Positions 10,872 through 24,210 of a stretch of 64,000 bases of DNA are shown piece by piece; the stretch's first letter is position 1; every line of letters begins with the position of its first letter. The stretch comes from Pontederia crassipes. Its lineage: Eukaryota > Streptophyta > Magnoliopsida > Commelinales > Pontederiaceae. The stretch covers positions 52,236,917-52,300,916 of the forward strand of contig CM060189.1 of assembly GCA_030549335.1 (NCBI GenBank), read 5' to 3'. The translations under genes and the position numbers were made by a program. Below the pieces are notes generated by a model. That model worked only from the letters and a program-made list of their open reading frames with translations, had not been told where the DNA came from and ran no database searches.

Positions 10872-13800
10872 TGTAATATCCCAAATTTAATTCACATGTA
10901 ATCATATGAGTTAATATTATATCATATTTTTTATAAGAAAATTGATATATGTATTAAGGCATGAGTTATAACTCAGTGTTTGATCACTGAAATTTGGCGA
11001 AAATTCGTCCAAGGCATGAAAACATTATCTTTGAAAATTATTAGAATTAAGAAAATTAAAGTCCCGGTAATTATTCCTATATATCAAAGAATTATAGATG
11101 TGATTTTTAACAATTTTTAGGAGGTGTTTTACTTGGGTAAAACATAGATGCGGAAAATATGTGAACTTGCAATTTTTGTTCTTCGGACAAAAATTTAGAT
11201 TTCGATTCCTTGATTATTTATTTTTATAAATATTTTATTTGAATCCAAATGGGGATAGTAATATCTTAAGTAAATGAATAAATAAATAAATAGAAAAAGC
11301 AAAACCATTTACTTAAATGGAATTAGAAGTAAATAAGCTCAATACCAAGGTCAATTACTTACCTCTATATAGGTCAATTACTTACCTCTATATTTGGCCC
11401 ACCTAAGGTCGGTTTCCACATGCCTTATCTTTACCCGATATACCACATCTTTTCACCTCCTCACTTGCCCCATCCAAAAATTTAAGAGGAACAAAAGGAC
11501 CATGTGTTTTTAGTGAAGGAATTTGAAAGAAGAGAAAGGGAATTAGGGTTTTGGCATGTGGTGAGTTCATGTCACAACCAACTCCGTGACTAAGTTTTAA
11601 TCCCAATTATTATAATCTTAGTTATGTTTAGCAATTTCAAAAATAAAAATAACAAAACCTCCATCCCTTACTTTCTTGTATTATTAGCCAACACATACAA
11701 AAGATACATATATATTCATCAAAGTTTAATAAAAAGCTATAAGTCAGGACATTCACATGTTGTCATTATATTTTTTTTTCACAAACCATCTCACATATAA
11801 CGCCACAAGATTAAGTCTCATACGACCTTACAAAAAATTTCTGACAAACTTAATTACAACATCTAAGACTATCTATTACATGCATGCTTCCAAAAATAAA
11901 AGTGAAGGGGAATTAAAGTGCTCCAGCGGCTCAACCTCTTTTCTATATGCAAAAAAAATAAGCTCCGAGTAGACTCAATTCAAAAAGATCTAAAAATTTT
12001 AAAATGGGTACTGTGAGCAACAATCATTTGCTCAGTGAGTAAAATAAAAGTACAACATAGGGAAACGATACGAGTGCGTATAACATTTAAATAACCACAT
12101 TTCTTTCATATGAGAAAACATTTAAAGCATAACACATATAACATATCTTGTCAAATCATATGAACTTTCATATAAGTAAAAGTAATTCAAGATATCATCA
12201 TTTTCATAATTAAACTCCGCACATGTGTCATTGCACATACAAATCATGGGTCAATACGTGTCCCTTTATGATTGTCTGTCATACAGTTAAGCAGAACTTC
12301 ACAATCATGAATTCTCAGATACGCAGAGCAAATCATGAGATCAATACGTATCCGAGCACTCTCGGATACTCAGAGCATAACATGGGTCAATACGTATTCA
12401 AGCACTCTTGGATACGTAGAGCATATCATGGGTCAATACGTGCATGCAGAGCAGACCCCAAAGGGCAAAGACACCCGATATACGCCACAAAGGCTTCATG
12501 CATATCGAATGAGATCCCAAAGACCTTTTTCATTCAGCATGGTCAATGTACACATGGAGTTTTATAATAGCAAAATAACATATCACCATTATATATCAAT
12601 ATCAAGTAAACCTATTTTAAATTCACAAGTATTGTTCCTTGAAAATATTTTGATGAAAAATGATACTCCATCTCATATGAAATCTTTGAAACATATTATA
12701 AATATCTTTCTTAACTCAAGGTATGTTTAATAAAAAATACTAATAATAATCTTTACTTGAAATAATATCATAAATAAAAGAAGTAACATATATCATTTTT
12801 CAATATTGTAAATTTACCCACTCACCTTATACTTTATCCCTTCAAGGAGGTTTACTAGATTTCCTGCCTTTCACTGCAACTTGATGTTTTCCTACAAGTA
12901 ATAATGTCTTTATACTTCCCAATTACAACAAAGTAATATGCAATACATGCTCATGATGCATGAATACTTATGCACCCTAAAATCCATATAATCCTCTCTT
13001 ATACCAATTTCTAACTTCAGGTGTTTATGTTCATAGGCTATTTCACAATTAAAACTTTTCAATCCTTCATAGCTTAACTAGGTGCTGTCTCAGGATTTCA
13101 GACTGAGTACTTGTCAATAAATAATTCATAATTTCTTAACCACATTGGCAAATCTTATGATTCTGGATTAATTAAAAATTATACATACTAAAATTTTCAA
13201 CCCCCAAATATCATTAACTAAGTCCAAGTGAATAAGTCATAACATCTAAGGCAATCTGACCTAGGGTTTATGTTCTGACAGACTGTGTGTCACTGAAATA
13301 TTAATTTATATGTTTCTTCATACTTGTCTATTTAACTATATCATAATTTTCCTTAAAACTATACTTCCTTAGTATTGTGTCATAAAAATTAGAGAATTTA
13401 ACTTGTTGTATAGCCTTATAGCAAAAATAGGTAATTTGGGTCGTCATCTGTCAATGTCCTAAAATTTGGCAAAAGAATCACTATGAAATGAAAAATTCAT
13501 TTCTCCCAAGATGCTTGTCCAAACTAGATGATTCCACTTCTCACCGAACCCTTAGGATGTCTAATTAAGCATATCAAAATTTCAAATCCTAATTCACTCT
13601 ACTCCAACCGTGACCTAATTTATAAATTGAATCTATATCAGACTCGGGACATGATGAGTGATTTGCGACGATAAGTTCATAACTTCCTCTATAAAACCAT
13701 GAAAAGCTAACTTCTAATGGATTAACCATACAAAATTTCATAATTTATGGTTTGGTAATCACGAAGAAATGATCCTCTCAATCAGAAGAATAATTTTCGA

Positions 13801-16702
13801 ATCAAAACTCACCTTGAATAGCCTATGTTCCCGAATTTCCCCAATCCAATTTACTTGGGTTTCACCTCTGGTAAATTTTCTACGGTGAAAGGATAAGGTT
13901 AAGTAGTTTATATATTTTTTTCAGAATTTTTTCATGACATAAGGTGGTTTGAAAAAATATCGCAATTGTTCACCTGCTTGCTTCAGCTGCTTGGAACTTA
14001 AGTGATGACCAATCACATTTTTTTATCATATCTAAGTGTTTTAACTTTAATTAAGCTTAATTAATCATATTTAAACATATATATTATAATGTTTATAAAT
14101 TATATAATTTATTCCTAATAACCTTACGTAATTACTTTGTAAAGTTTATCGATAATTAAGTAATCATTATGCTCTAATCGGAATATTAATTACTATATAC
14201 AAATATCACTAAGTGGACATCCAAACTAACTTAGTATGTTAATTAAATATATGATTATGCACAAATGAGGTTTGTAGAGCACGTCCGTGACAGTTCATAC
14301 TTCACATTCTTTTGATTTTAATTTCATACTTTCCTAATTAGAGTTTCTATGAACCTTTTCCGTCTCATTCACTTTCGGATTTTAGCTAACCATGGGGCAA
14401 AACTCATGTTCTTCATGAGCAAAATTAACCCTAGCCATGTTCATTTTTTCCCGAATCTTTAGCTACATAATTTCATACCTTCTGTTGGTCCAAAAATTAT
14501 GAAAATTACTCTGATTGATCCCCTCTGTTTCCTTGAGCTTTGGAATTAAGTTAATATGATTTCTATAGAGAAAGTTATGTTCTTATCTTTAAGCTACTAT
14601 CACTCTGTCTTCCGAAACTGTTACCCGATTTTCTAAATTATGGATCAAATCCAATATGTTATGGAATTATCTAATAATTGAGGGTTTTACAGACACTGAG
14701 ATTAGATTTCGTTATAGTCACTCGAAAATTATATTGGTAGGGAAAGTTATAAACGTTTTACCGAGCCTCACTTAGTCTGTCAGGATGAAACAAATGACAG
14801 ATTGTGCTAGTATTTATTAAATTTATTATGATTAGTATAGATAGATATAAGTTCAAGGAATTTTAAGAGTTGCAACTTATGAAGTCTACATTTATACAAA
14901 ATTTACGTTACCCAAATATGACCTGTTTCTTTTTTTATAAATAGTACAATTAAGATCACTCAGTCTGTCGTAATAAAGAAATACTCTGCAAGTTAAACTG
15001 AATCTTGATTTTCCTGTGAACAAACCACAATGAAATAAGATCTGAAACTTTTATAGATTAATATATTAGTAAGCAGGAAGTAAGCAAAATTGGAATGAAC
15101 AAATTTGGTTATCAATTCAAGCAGATACAAATTTTCTTTCTTTGTGTATACAATCTGTCTTAATAGTAGGCTAACTCTTAAGTGATAAATAGTTACTTAA
15201 GTTATAAGAGTAAATACTCAAGGGTCATGTACATCTTCAATTAATTGTGTTTCATATGTGATAGGCTTTTGTTCATATCATAGAAGTGACGTGTTTCTTA
15301 GTATTATTATATATGAGTAGAAGAGTAAAGTAGTGAAAAAGGAAAGGAAAAATATTTTGGTAGCTCTTATAGGTAAGTTGGTTTCTCCTACTTTATGTAT
15401 TCACCTCTTTTGAATTTGGTGTGACATAAATTATTATAGTGTTGAATATGTTTCCGATATGTTATGAATTGATTTTGCGAAATGCAATTATGAAAAATAC
15501 ATATGAATGATTGTATGATTGCACATTTGAAAAGCATATGTGATATGATATGAATGGATTACAAGAAGTGCAATCTTGTTCCGTTTGAAATGATTGATTG
15601 AGTGATGATACAATTGAAAAGCATATGTGGTATGTTAATGATTGATTTAATAATATGCAATCCTAATCCATTTAAATCAGTATTCAACATGATTCATCTT
15701 CTGATATTTGAGTTATAAGATATGATTAATCTTTTGATCTTTGATATGAAATTGTTATATGATGAATCATGCATATGCATCTGCTTGGATCTGCATATGT
15801 GATAGTTGGAGCTAAGTGCTACATCGATGATCACGATGAGAGCCGTCTCTAGATTCTAATCCATCATTCTTTTTCCTAATAATGGGATGAGATAGGCTAG
15901 AGCTAGCGAAGCTAAGTGCTACATCGTGAGTAGTCGCGATGGGGGCCACCTCTAGAATCGGTATGGGCCACCTCTAAAGTTTACCTATCGCTATATGATG
16001 TGTTCTCCGAAAGAGATGAGGTAGAATGGAGCTAAATGCTACATCGTTGATTACGATAGGAGCCACTCTAGAGTCCACCTATCAATCACTGGTCAGTTGG
16101 TGATCCGTGCATACATATGAGTGTGTTGCATTTGCATACACATGTTTGATATTATTTATATGATATTGATTGCAAATTGATTGTGATATTTCTGATTAGG
16201 ATGTTATATATGTAATTATCAAATATATGAAAATACCTATTTTGCTATTATGATTATTGCATGCTTTTCTATCACTTCGAATTAATTAGTTGATAACATA
16301 TAGGCTATGAGTTATCAACTTACTAAGCTATTTTATCTCACTCAGTTGTTTCTAACATTTTTCAGATAATTCTTGGGGATCATGCGAAGTGATAGTATTT
16401 GAAGGGTTCGTGGTAAGATGGAAAGATTTAAGTCCCTCGTATCTTTCTATTAGGATGTCGAGAGGTTTGATTATGCATAATGCATATGTAATATTTTATA
16501 TGCTGTAAGAAGGCAAAATCATTTTATGAAATGTAAAACTTAAGGATTATTGGTTTGCTCTAAAGGATCATCATAAATTGTGTACTTTATTTTATGATAT
16601 TTTTATTCTTATGTATGTTATAAAAAAAATTACATCATGTTTCCGCAATCTTTTCTAATTTGAACTCCGATTTAAATCACGATTTAAATCGGGGTCGTGA
16701 CA
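10872..16702 (+). mobile_element. Solo LTR B, gypsy-like (middle layer of nest 1)
   Basis: Starts TGTAATATCCCAAATTT and ends GGGGTCGTGACA, flanked by TCTTC on both sides (10867-10871 and 16703-16707). Without the nested LTR C it is about 3.1 kb. A segment with three repeats of GAGCTAAGTGCTACATCG (15800-16080) lies before a CTCACTCAG...TTTCAG block and a TTTCCGC motif near the 3' end, an order I associate with plant gypsy LTRs; orientation is inferred from this. No second LTR or coding sequence is present. Related copies lie at 2021-4330 and 57807-58800. Confidence 0.85.
11570..14292 (-). mobile_element. Solo LTR C, copy 1 (innermost layer of nest 1)
   Basis: 2723 bp. On the minus strand it starts TGTCACGGACGTGC and ends GTTGGTTGTGACA. 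The duplication GTTCA flanks it exactly (11565-11569 and 14293-14297). Tandem units with ATGGGTCAATACGT and GGATACGTAGAGC lie at 12240-12450. It matches 20276-23098 from end to end in the opposite direction. No internal coding sequence, so I read it as a solo LTR of a long-LTR gypsy-like family. Confidence 0.88.
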
Positions 16703-17326
16703 TCTTCGCCGAATTAACGGGCCGTAAGAGAAGCTTAACGGGTCATTACACATTTCTGACATTCTTATCACTAGTCGTTATATTATTTTTACGAACATCA
16801 CAAAAACTTTGGAATCGACACATCATCGACTAACGGGCCGTGATGAATATTTAACGGGAGTGTTAGATGTCAAAGAGACTACAAGACAAATATTTAACGG
16901 GATGTTACAGCCTGTTCACGGATATCACAGAATGATTAAAGATTTTAGGTTCATGGTTAACGGACCGTGAAAATTCATAAGTCGTGTAATCGAAGGACAA
17001 ATTGACTGAATCACGGCCGTGAGATCTTGTCCACGCCCCGTGAAGGATAGGAAAATTTCAACTCCAACTCTGATTTGGCCGTTAAAATTATTGCAGGGGT
17101 GACAGACACCTAAATCAACACAAAAATGTATTTTTGAAAGAATTCTCAATGCACAAGGACTCCAACTCCTACTATGTGTCCTAAGGATCAATTGGAAACT
17201 AATTAAGCCAGAAATCTTGAAATTTTACAAGGCCAAACTTTCAAAAACAATGGGACTCTGAAGTTACCTTATTTCATATGAGAAATATTTATGTTTCTTC
17301 CTAAGCCACTTGAAAATCAGAGACCC

Positions 17327-17334
17327 TATAAAAA
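17327..17334 (+). promoter_or_regulatory. TATA box of LTR A
   Basis: CCCTATAAAAAGAG lies in the 3' half of solo LTR A, about 1 kb before its end, and is the most likely promoter of that LTR. Confidence 0.5.
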
Positions 17335-18345
17335 GAGACGTCTGACAGCCAGAATTAATCATGCTATGCTATGGCCTACAACTTATTCTTCAAAGCCAAG
17401 AACGTGAGAAGACTCTGAAGGCTTGTTGAGAAGACTCTAAAGGCTAGATCGACTCTAGACGAGAGTTCAGCAGCAATTCATCGATGATTCTTGAAAAGTG
17501 TTATTTGTTCTATTCTATGATGGGATGATATTAGATCTATTAAATCTTTAGTTTTGCTGCAGTTCTTTTTTGTAGTTTAAAGACTACTTTAGTACTTAGT
17601 TCTTAATTTAGTTTTATTGTTATAGGTTTATACTTTTATTGTTAAAAGGCAGATGGTCATAGACCTATGTTTCATGAAATAACGTTAGTTCTTTTGATTA
17701 TACATGCTGCTTCTAATGCTTTCCAGAGATTGGTTGTTATCCTAATTTGACTATTATCCTGGTGGGAATTGTCATCCTAAGTTTGCATGATAGCTCTGGA
17801 ATTGATTTAAGATTTAGATATCAAAGCATTATATAACACAGTCGTATGATCCTTGATGGAATTATGTATTGTGTGGTCTATTGAATATTACCATTATATG
17901 GGTATCAATAGTCTAGAATTTGCAATCTAATGTGTCTCAAAATTTGTTTTATTTAATTATGATCTTAGATAGAATAATTATATTGAAACTGAAAATTGAG
18001 ATAGTTTGATTTGTTCCGGTAGAAAATCAATGTCTGGAGTAGATTTTAATCCGACAATCGAAACAACTTAATATTTCTAGGACCATTAGTTTGTCTGTTT
18101 TGAGATATATCATCCTAAGGACCTATACATTCGTAGTTTAGTTTTCTTTATATTTTTATATTAATGTATCTTTACTTTTTGCACAACTTTTATCCCAAAA
18201 TCTTATGTCTTCTCCTATTAGCCTCTGAGATTTAATAGAAAAGTAAATTAGTTCCTTGTGGAATCGACAACCTATACTTTTCACTTTATTACTTGAGCGA
18301 TTAATGCACTTGCTAGCTACTGTTATCAATTTTCGCATCAGAGCA

Positions 18346-18730
18346 CCTCCATTAAACCCAAAGAAGAAAGGTGTGGACGTGAGAAGCAAAATTAGAGAAA
18401 GGCAAGTAGATTTGACGTGGGAGAGAGATAAGGTATATTTGGAAGTAAAATAAAAGTATATTTTAATGTTTTAAAAAGAGATTGTCAGTGCCACATGTCA
18501 ACTTTACATTGTTAGACATATTATTAGACTGATGAGTTTAGGAGGTTATAGTATTTCTCTCTATTTTAATATGATATTTATGGATAAACCTATAACGAAA
18601 TGTATTAGTTCATCATTATGTCATACAATAATTAGTTTAATAATAATTCACATCCATCAAAATTAACGTAAATAAGAAAATGTACTAAACTCCCATTTAC
18701 CTCTTGATCTACAATATGCTTCGTGTCCAG
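18346..18730. other. Spacer between the two nests
   Basis: AT-rich with a short purine-rich beginning. No gene seen. Confidence 0.5.
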
Positions 18731-20275
18731 TGTCAAGAGTCTTAGCTCGAGGGTGCTTCACCGAAGGTAGATCGTAGGTAAGGAAGAAAATCCAAGAAGA
18801 GGAGAGAAGCAGCCATTACAAGGGAAGAAAACAATGGCACTAAAAGAAATGTCTTACTCCTCGTCGTCTTTATAGTAGAGGAAGACTCTTTTTATACTAC
18901 CAACTAAATTGATACAAACTCAAAAACAACATTACAATAAGATACAAACTAATAACCGGTGCTACAAGACAAGAAGAAAACACCAAAACACTTGTACCGC
19001 TGCTGAGCTTGAAGATGACAACATGATTTGTTGCTTTCTTCATGTGACCTTCGCCGACATATGGTTTCCAACATGCCCCTCAAGTCGTCGCCGGGAAGAA
19101 ATTGAAATGTGATGGCTTCAAATCAATCGACTGCAAAGTCATACAATAGCAATAGGATTAGTCAAGATGGCAGAAGAGAGTCATAGACGCAATTTGTCGA
19201 ACACGTAATACTCACCTCAGTGCTTCCGTTGGCAGTGGCAAAAATATCTATATAGAGAAGCTTGGCAGATTGTAACATTTGGAGATGACTCTGCAACTTG
19301 TTGTCACCGATGGGTTTCTCCACCAAGAAATAACATCGTCCAACACTAGAAGAACACCATGATCGCGTGGCAGCTTTGGGGCGGCAATGAGTGGAAGAAC
19401 TTGGAGATGGAAAATTAAACTAGAGATGAAGAAGAACTTCGATTTGCAACTAGAACAAAAAGGAGGAACACTGATGAACATGACTAGACAAAAGAAGAAC
19501 AATCAAACAGAGAGATTGAAAGAAAGTATCAACAAATGAAGTAGAAATCAGATGAAGTAAGATCAAACATATGACTAGGGGTGGCAATATTCCCCACCCC
19601 CGCGGGGCCCACGGGGATTCCCCATTCGGGGTCCCGCATTCGGGGAATTTTTTCCCCATGGGGGCGGGGATGGGGGCCAAACTACCCCCGTCCCCCTTTT
19701 CGGGGATCGGGGCGGGGGTAGTTCCCCCCGCCCCGTCAGGGTCCCGAATCCCCAATATATTATTTATAATTAATAATTATTATAATTATATTTATTAGAT
19801 TACATCTGAATCGTCCATTTTACATATATATATATCAAATTAAACCCTAACAATCCTCTTCTTCTTTCTCCCTTTTCTCTCAAGTATCAAACCCTACAGT
19901 GCAGTGACCCAATCGGCCGCCCCGGCCGAAACCACTCGCAGTCGCCGACCACCAGCATCAATGTCGTCTCCGGCAATTATGGGATCTTTACAAGGTATTA
20001 ATTTTCAACGTGGTCGTCGAGGGGATCATCGTGGGCGGCGGCCTAAAGGGGCAGCGTCGTCATTGTGGTCGAGGGGATCGCCATCACGCCGTGGTCGTCA
20101 TGGTCATCGTCATGTAGTCATCGTGTGGTCGTCATGGGCGGCGGCGTCATCGTGGTCGAGGGCGTCGTCATCGAGGCCGGGTCGTCGTCGTCGAGGGCGG
20201 GTCATCGTCAAGGGCGGCGGCATCATCGTGGTCGTCGTGGGCGGCGGCGTCATCGTGGTCGTTGGCGGCCGAAAT

Positions 20276-23098
20276 TATCACGGACGTGCCCCAGAAACAC
20301 CATTTGTGCATAATCATGCATTTAATTAACATACTAAGTTAGTTTGGATGTCCATTTAGTGATATTTGTATATAGTAATTAATATTTCGATTAGTGCATA
20401 ATGATTACTTAATTATCGATAAACTTTACAAAGTAATTATATAGGATTATTAGGAATAAATCATAAAATTTCTAAATAATATGATATATATGTTTAAATA
20501 GGATTAAGTAAGCTTAATTAGGGTTAAAACACTTAGTTATGGCAAAACAATGTGATTGGTCATCACTTAAGTTCCAAGCAGCTGAAGCAGACAGGTAAGA
20601 GCTGCTCAAATAGATATTTTTCCAAACCACCATAAGATCTCAGAAAATTATGAAAAAAATATATCACCACTTAACATTATAGTTTCACCGTAGAATAAAT
20701 TACCAGAGGAAGAACTCGAGCGAACCGACCTGGGGAAAATCGGGAACGTCGGCTGTTCCAGGTGAGTTTTGATCCAGAAAATTTTCTTCTGATTGAGAGA
20801 ATCATTACTTAGTGTTAAACGAACCATAAATTATGAAATTTTGTATGATTCCTCCATTCGAAATTAGATTTCTATTCCTCTGGAATTACCTAAAATGGAG
20901 TTTTATAGAGGAAGTTATGAACTTACGTTCGCAAGTCACTCAGCCTGTCCCGAGTCTGATACAAGTTCCATTTGTAAATTAGGGCACAGCTAGAATAGAG
21001 TGAATTAGGATTTGAAATTTGGACATGCATAAATAGACATTCCAAGGGTTCGGTGAGAGGTGGAATCATCTAGTTGAACTTGTATTTTGGGAGAAATGAA
21101 TTTTTCATTTCATAGTGATGCTTCTGTCAGATTCCAGGACATTGATAGATTGCGACCCGAATTAATTATTTTTGTTTTAGGTATAATACCGAGTTAAATT
21201 CTCTAATTTTTATTACAAAACATAATGAAGTCTAGTTTTCAGGAAAATTATGCCCTAATTAAATGGACAAGTATTAAGAAACATATAAATCAATATTTGA
21301 GTGACACACAGTCTGCCAGGGCACAAACCTTTGGTCAGATTGCCTTAGATGTTATGACTTACTCACTTGGATTTAGATAATGATATTTGGGGGTTGAAAA
21401 CCTTAGTATGTCTAGTAGTTTTTAATTAATCCATAATCATAATATTTGCCCATGTGGTTAAGAAGTTATGAATTATTGATTGACAGACACTCAGTTTGAA
21501 ATTCTGAAATAGCTCCTAGTTAAGTTTTTGAGAATTAAAAAGTTCTAAGTGTGTAATAGCTTATGAATATAAATGTCTGAAGTTAGAAGTTGATATTAGA
21601 GGAGGTTATATGCATTTTAGGGTGCATAATCATTCCTACATCATGAGCATACATTGCATATTACCTTACTAGTGATTGGAAAGTAAAAAAATATTATTGT
21701 TTGTAGGAAAACCTCAAGTTGCAAGTGAAAGGGAGAAAATCTAATAAGCCTCCTTGAAGTGATAAGTACAAGGTGAGTGGGTAAATTTATAACATAGCAA
21801 AATATTATATGTTAATTCTTTTATTTATGGTATTACCTCAAGCAAAGCTTATTATTGTTATTATTGAAACATATCTTGAGGTATGAAAAGTATTTATGAT
21901 ATGTTTCAAGGATTTTATATGAGATGGAGTAACATCTTATACAAAAATATTTTCAGAGAACAATGCTTGTGAAGTGAAAATAAGTTTTACTTTATAGTGA
22001 TATGAGATTATGGCATTTGTATTTTGATTTTATTAAACTCCATGTGTTCATTAGCCATATTGTTTGAAAAAGGTCTTTGGGACCGCATTCGATATACATG
22101 AAGTCTTTGGGACGTATATCGGGTGTCTTTTCCCTTTGGGGGCTGCTCTGCGTGCACGTATTGACCCATGATCGCTCTGCGTATCTGAGAATCATGATTG
22201 AGTGGTACACAATTATGATTGGGATACATATTAACTCATGATTTTCTCTGCATATCTAAGACTCTTGATTGTGAAGCTCTGCTTAACTGTATGACACACA
22301 ATTATAGAGGGATACGTATTGACCCATGATTTGCTCTGCGTATCCGTGACTCTTGATTATGAAGCTCTGCTTAACTATATGACACATGATCATAGAGGGA
22401 TACGTATTGAACCATGATGAGTATGTGCAATGACACGTGTGTGGAGTTTAATTATGAAAATGATGATATTTTGAGTTACTTTTACTTATATGAGATTTCA
22501 TATGATTTGTCAAGTTATGTTATATGTGCTATGCTTTAAATGTTTTATCATATGGAGAATGTAGTTATTTAATGTTATATACACTCATATTGTTCCCCTA
22601 TGTTGTACTTTTATTCCACCCACTGAGCAAATGATTGTTGTTCACAAAACTCATTTTAAATGTTTCTTTCATATACTCGTAAGTTCTTGAGTTGAGTCGA
22701 CTCAGAGTTTGTTTTGCTGCATATAGAAGAGGCCGAGCCGTTGGAGCACTTTAATCTCCCTTCATTTTTGTTTTTTTGAAGCATGCATATGAAATAGATA
22801 GTCTTAGATGTTGTAATTAAGTTTGTGAGAAACTTTTTGTAAGATTGTATAAGACTTGATCCTGTGGGGTTATATGTGAGATGGTTTGTAAAAAAAAATA
22901 TGATGACAATATGTGAATGTCATATCTTATAGTTCTTTTTAAACTTTGATGAATATATATCCATCTTGTGTATGTGTGGGCTAATAACACAAGAAAGTAA
23001 AGGAGGGAGGTTTTGCCGATTTTATTTTAGGAATGGCTAAACGTAACTGAGATTATGATAATTGGGATTAGAACTTAGTCACGAAGTTGGGTGTGATA
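20276..23098 (+). mobile_element. Solo LTR C, copy 2 (innermost layer of nest 2)
   Basis: 2823 bp, flanked exactly by GAAAT (20271-20275 and 23099-23103). It starts TATCACGGACGTGCCCC and ends GTTGGGTGTGATA, slightly mutated from copy 1, which it matches end to end in reverse. The tandem units (GGGATACGTATTGACCCATG and relatives) lie at 22100-22420. Confidence 0.88.
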
Positions 23099-23103
23099 GA
23101 AAT

Positions 23104-23350
23104 CGTCTGCGCAAAGGCGATTTTGCCGCCACCCTGTGCGCAGAGGCGAAATCGGCCGAGTGGCGGCGATTTCGCCACCGCCGCCACGAAATCGCCTCTG
23201 CGTGCTGCGCAGAGGTGACGCACAGTGTCGCCTCTGCGGACTGCGCACAGAGGCGATTTCGCCTCTGCGCAGTGCGCGAGGTGATCACCTCTGCGCACTG
23301 TCACCTCTGCGCACTGTGCGCAGAGGTGACTCCTCTGCACTGTGCGCAGA
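23104..23350. repeat. Palindromic GC-rich array
   Basis: Repeated, mutually complementary copies of CTCTGCGCAGTGCGCAGAGG and CAGAGGCGATTTCGCCTCTG. The right half of the internal GC-rich part of the hAT-like element. Confidence 0.85.
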
Positions 23351-23853
23351 GTGCAGATTTTTTTTGTATTTTTTTAATTACTCGCATAGTTGGTTATTTT
23401 ATAATTTTTTCACATTATGTAATAAAAATTTCGGGGAATCGAATTCCCCGCGGGCATTCGGGGCCCTGCGGAGATCGGGGCGGGGAATAAAATTTCCCTC
23501 GGACCGGGGATTCGGGGCGGGGTCGGGTCGTCGGGGTCGGGGTGGGGATGGTGTCCCCCACCCCGAACAGCGGCGGGTGCCATCGACCATATGCTTTTAA
23601 GACCAAATGTGATCCATCGCGGCGACAACCTAAGGAGCGCTTTGTACACTGCATCGCCGAAGAAGCGGTGGTATGCCTTGTACACGATCCATCGCCAGAC
23701 ATACGACGACCTGAGGAATGCTTTGAAGGAAATCTTCAATTGTTGCAGTTTGAGACACCAGCTAGAAATGAACTCAGACGATGATGATCTACTTGCCAGA
23801 GAGCAAACACAAGAGTGGAAGAAAAGGAGAAGAAAATTGAAAGAAATTGTGGA

Positions 23854-23890
23854 AGTGAAGAAGAAGAAGAAGAAGAAGAAGAAGAAGAAT
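23854..23890. repeat. (GAA)n microsatellite
   Basis: A GAA-dominated run inside the non-coding Copia internal region; it creates lysine and phenylalanine runs in ORFs on the two strands that are not real proteins. Confidence 0.9.
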
Positions 23891-24197
23891 GAAGTGACAC
23901 AGTCGACACCGAGCTCCAATCAAAACATGTCACTCGAAAGGAGAAAGGCATGAAGAAAGACACAAATAGAGGGAGAGAAACAAAAAGATGGACTCCAATC
24001 CGGTGCAACGATGGTCGACGAAGATTAACAAAGAAGGAAAGTCTTTGATCCACCTCCGATCTGGATGAACCTGGACTCTTCGGCGCCATTGTAGCTAAAG
24101 GTGCCCAACGATACCCTTCAGAGGAGTTGAACGAAGAGGCGCTTCCGATAGCTAACGGACGACGAAGTAGGGAGCTCAGCAGGATCTTCAAGAGGGA

Positions 24198-24210
24198 GGC
24201 TCTAATACCA
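24198..24210 (-). other. Primer binding site of the nest 2 Copia element
   Basis: The complement reads TGGTATTAGAGCC directly next to the LTR end, matching the 3' end of initiator-Met tRNA used by most Copia elements. It fixes the element on the minus strand. Confidence 0.8.

Larger units (their letters stand above)
10348..18340 (+). mobile_element. Solo LTR A, Ty3/gypsy-like (outer shell of nest 1)
   Basis: Starts TGATGCATGC and ends TTTTCGCATCA, with GAGCA duplicated on both sides (10343-10347 and 18341-18345). Without the inserted DNA the LTR is about 2.16 kb (10348-10871 plus 16708-18340). It has a TATA box (TATAAAAA, 17327) and a TTGTGGAATCGACAACC block (18257-18273) like one found near the LTR ends of plant Tat/Athila-type elements. 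Both halves carry many short palindromes around TCACGGGCCGTGAG. No internal coding region remains, so it is a solo LTR. Confidence 0.82.
19576..23587. mobile_element. Non-autonomous hAT-like element with GC-rich arms
   Basis: The left end TAGGGGTGGCAATATTCCCC and the right end, read backwards, form G/C-run-rich inverted repeats of about 150-190 bases (19576-19755 and 23430-23580) built from GGGGATTCGGGG-like units. Possible 8-bp duplications are catatgac (19568-19575) and catatgct (23588-23595), six of eight matching. Inside are a GTCGTCATGG-type minisatellite (20025-20270) and a GCGCAGAGGCGA-type palindromic array (23104-23350). These are separated by solo LTR C copy 2. No transposase. Confidence 0.65.

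Noticed and set aside
19904-20329. 141-codon plus-strand ORF
   Set aside because: It is made of GTCGTC-type repeat and crosses the insertion point of solo LTR C copy 2 at 20276.
23062-23600. ORFs of 142 and 154 codons with repeated Cys-Ala segments
   Set aside because: Translations of the CGCAGAG palindromic array; they also cross transposon boundaries.
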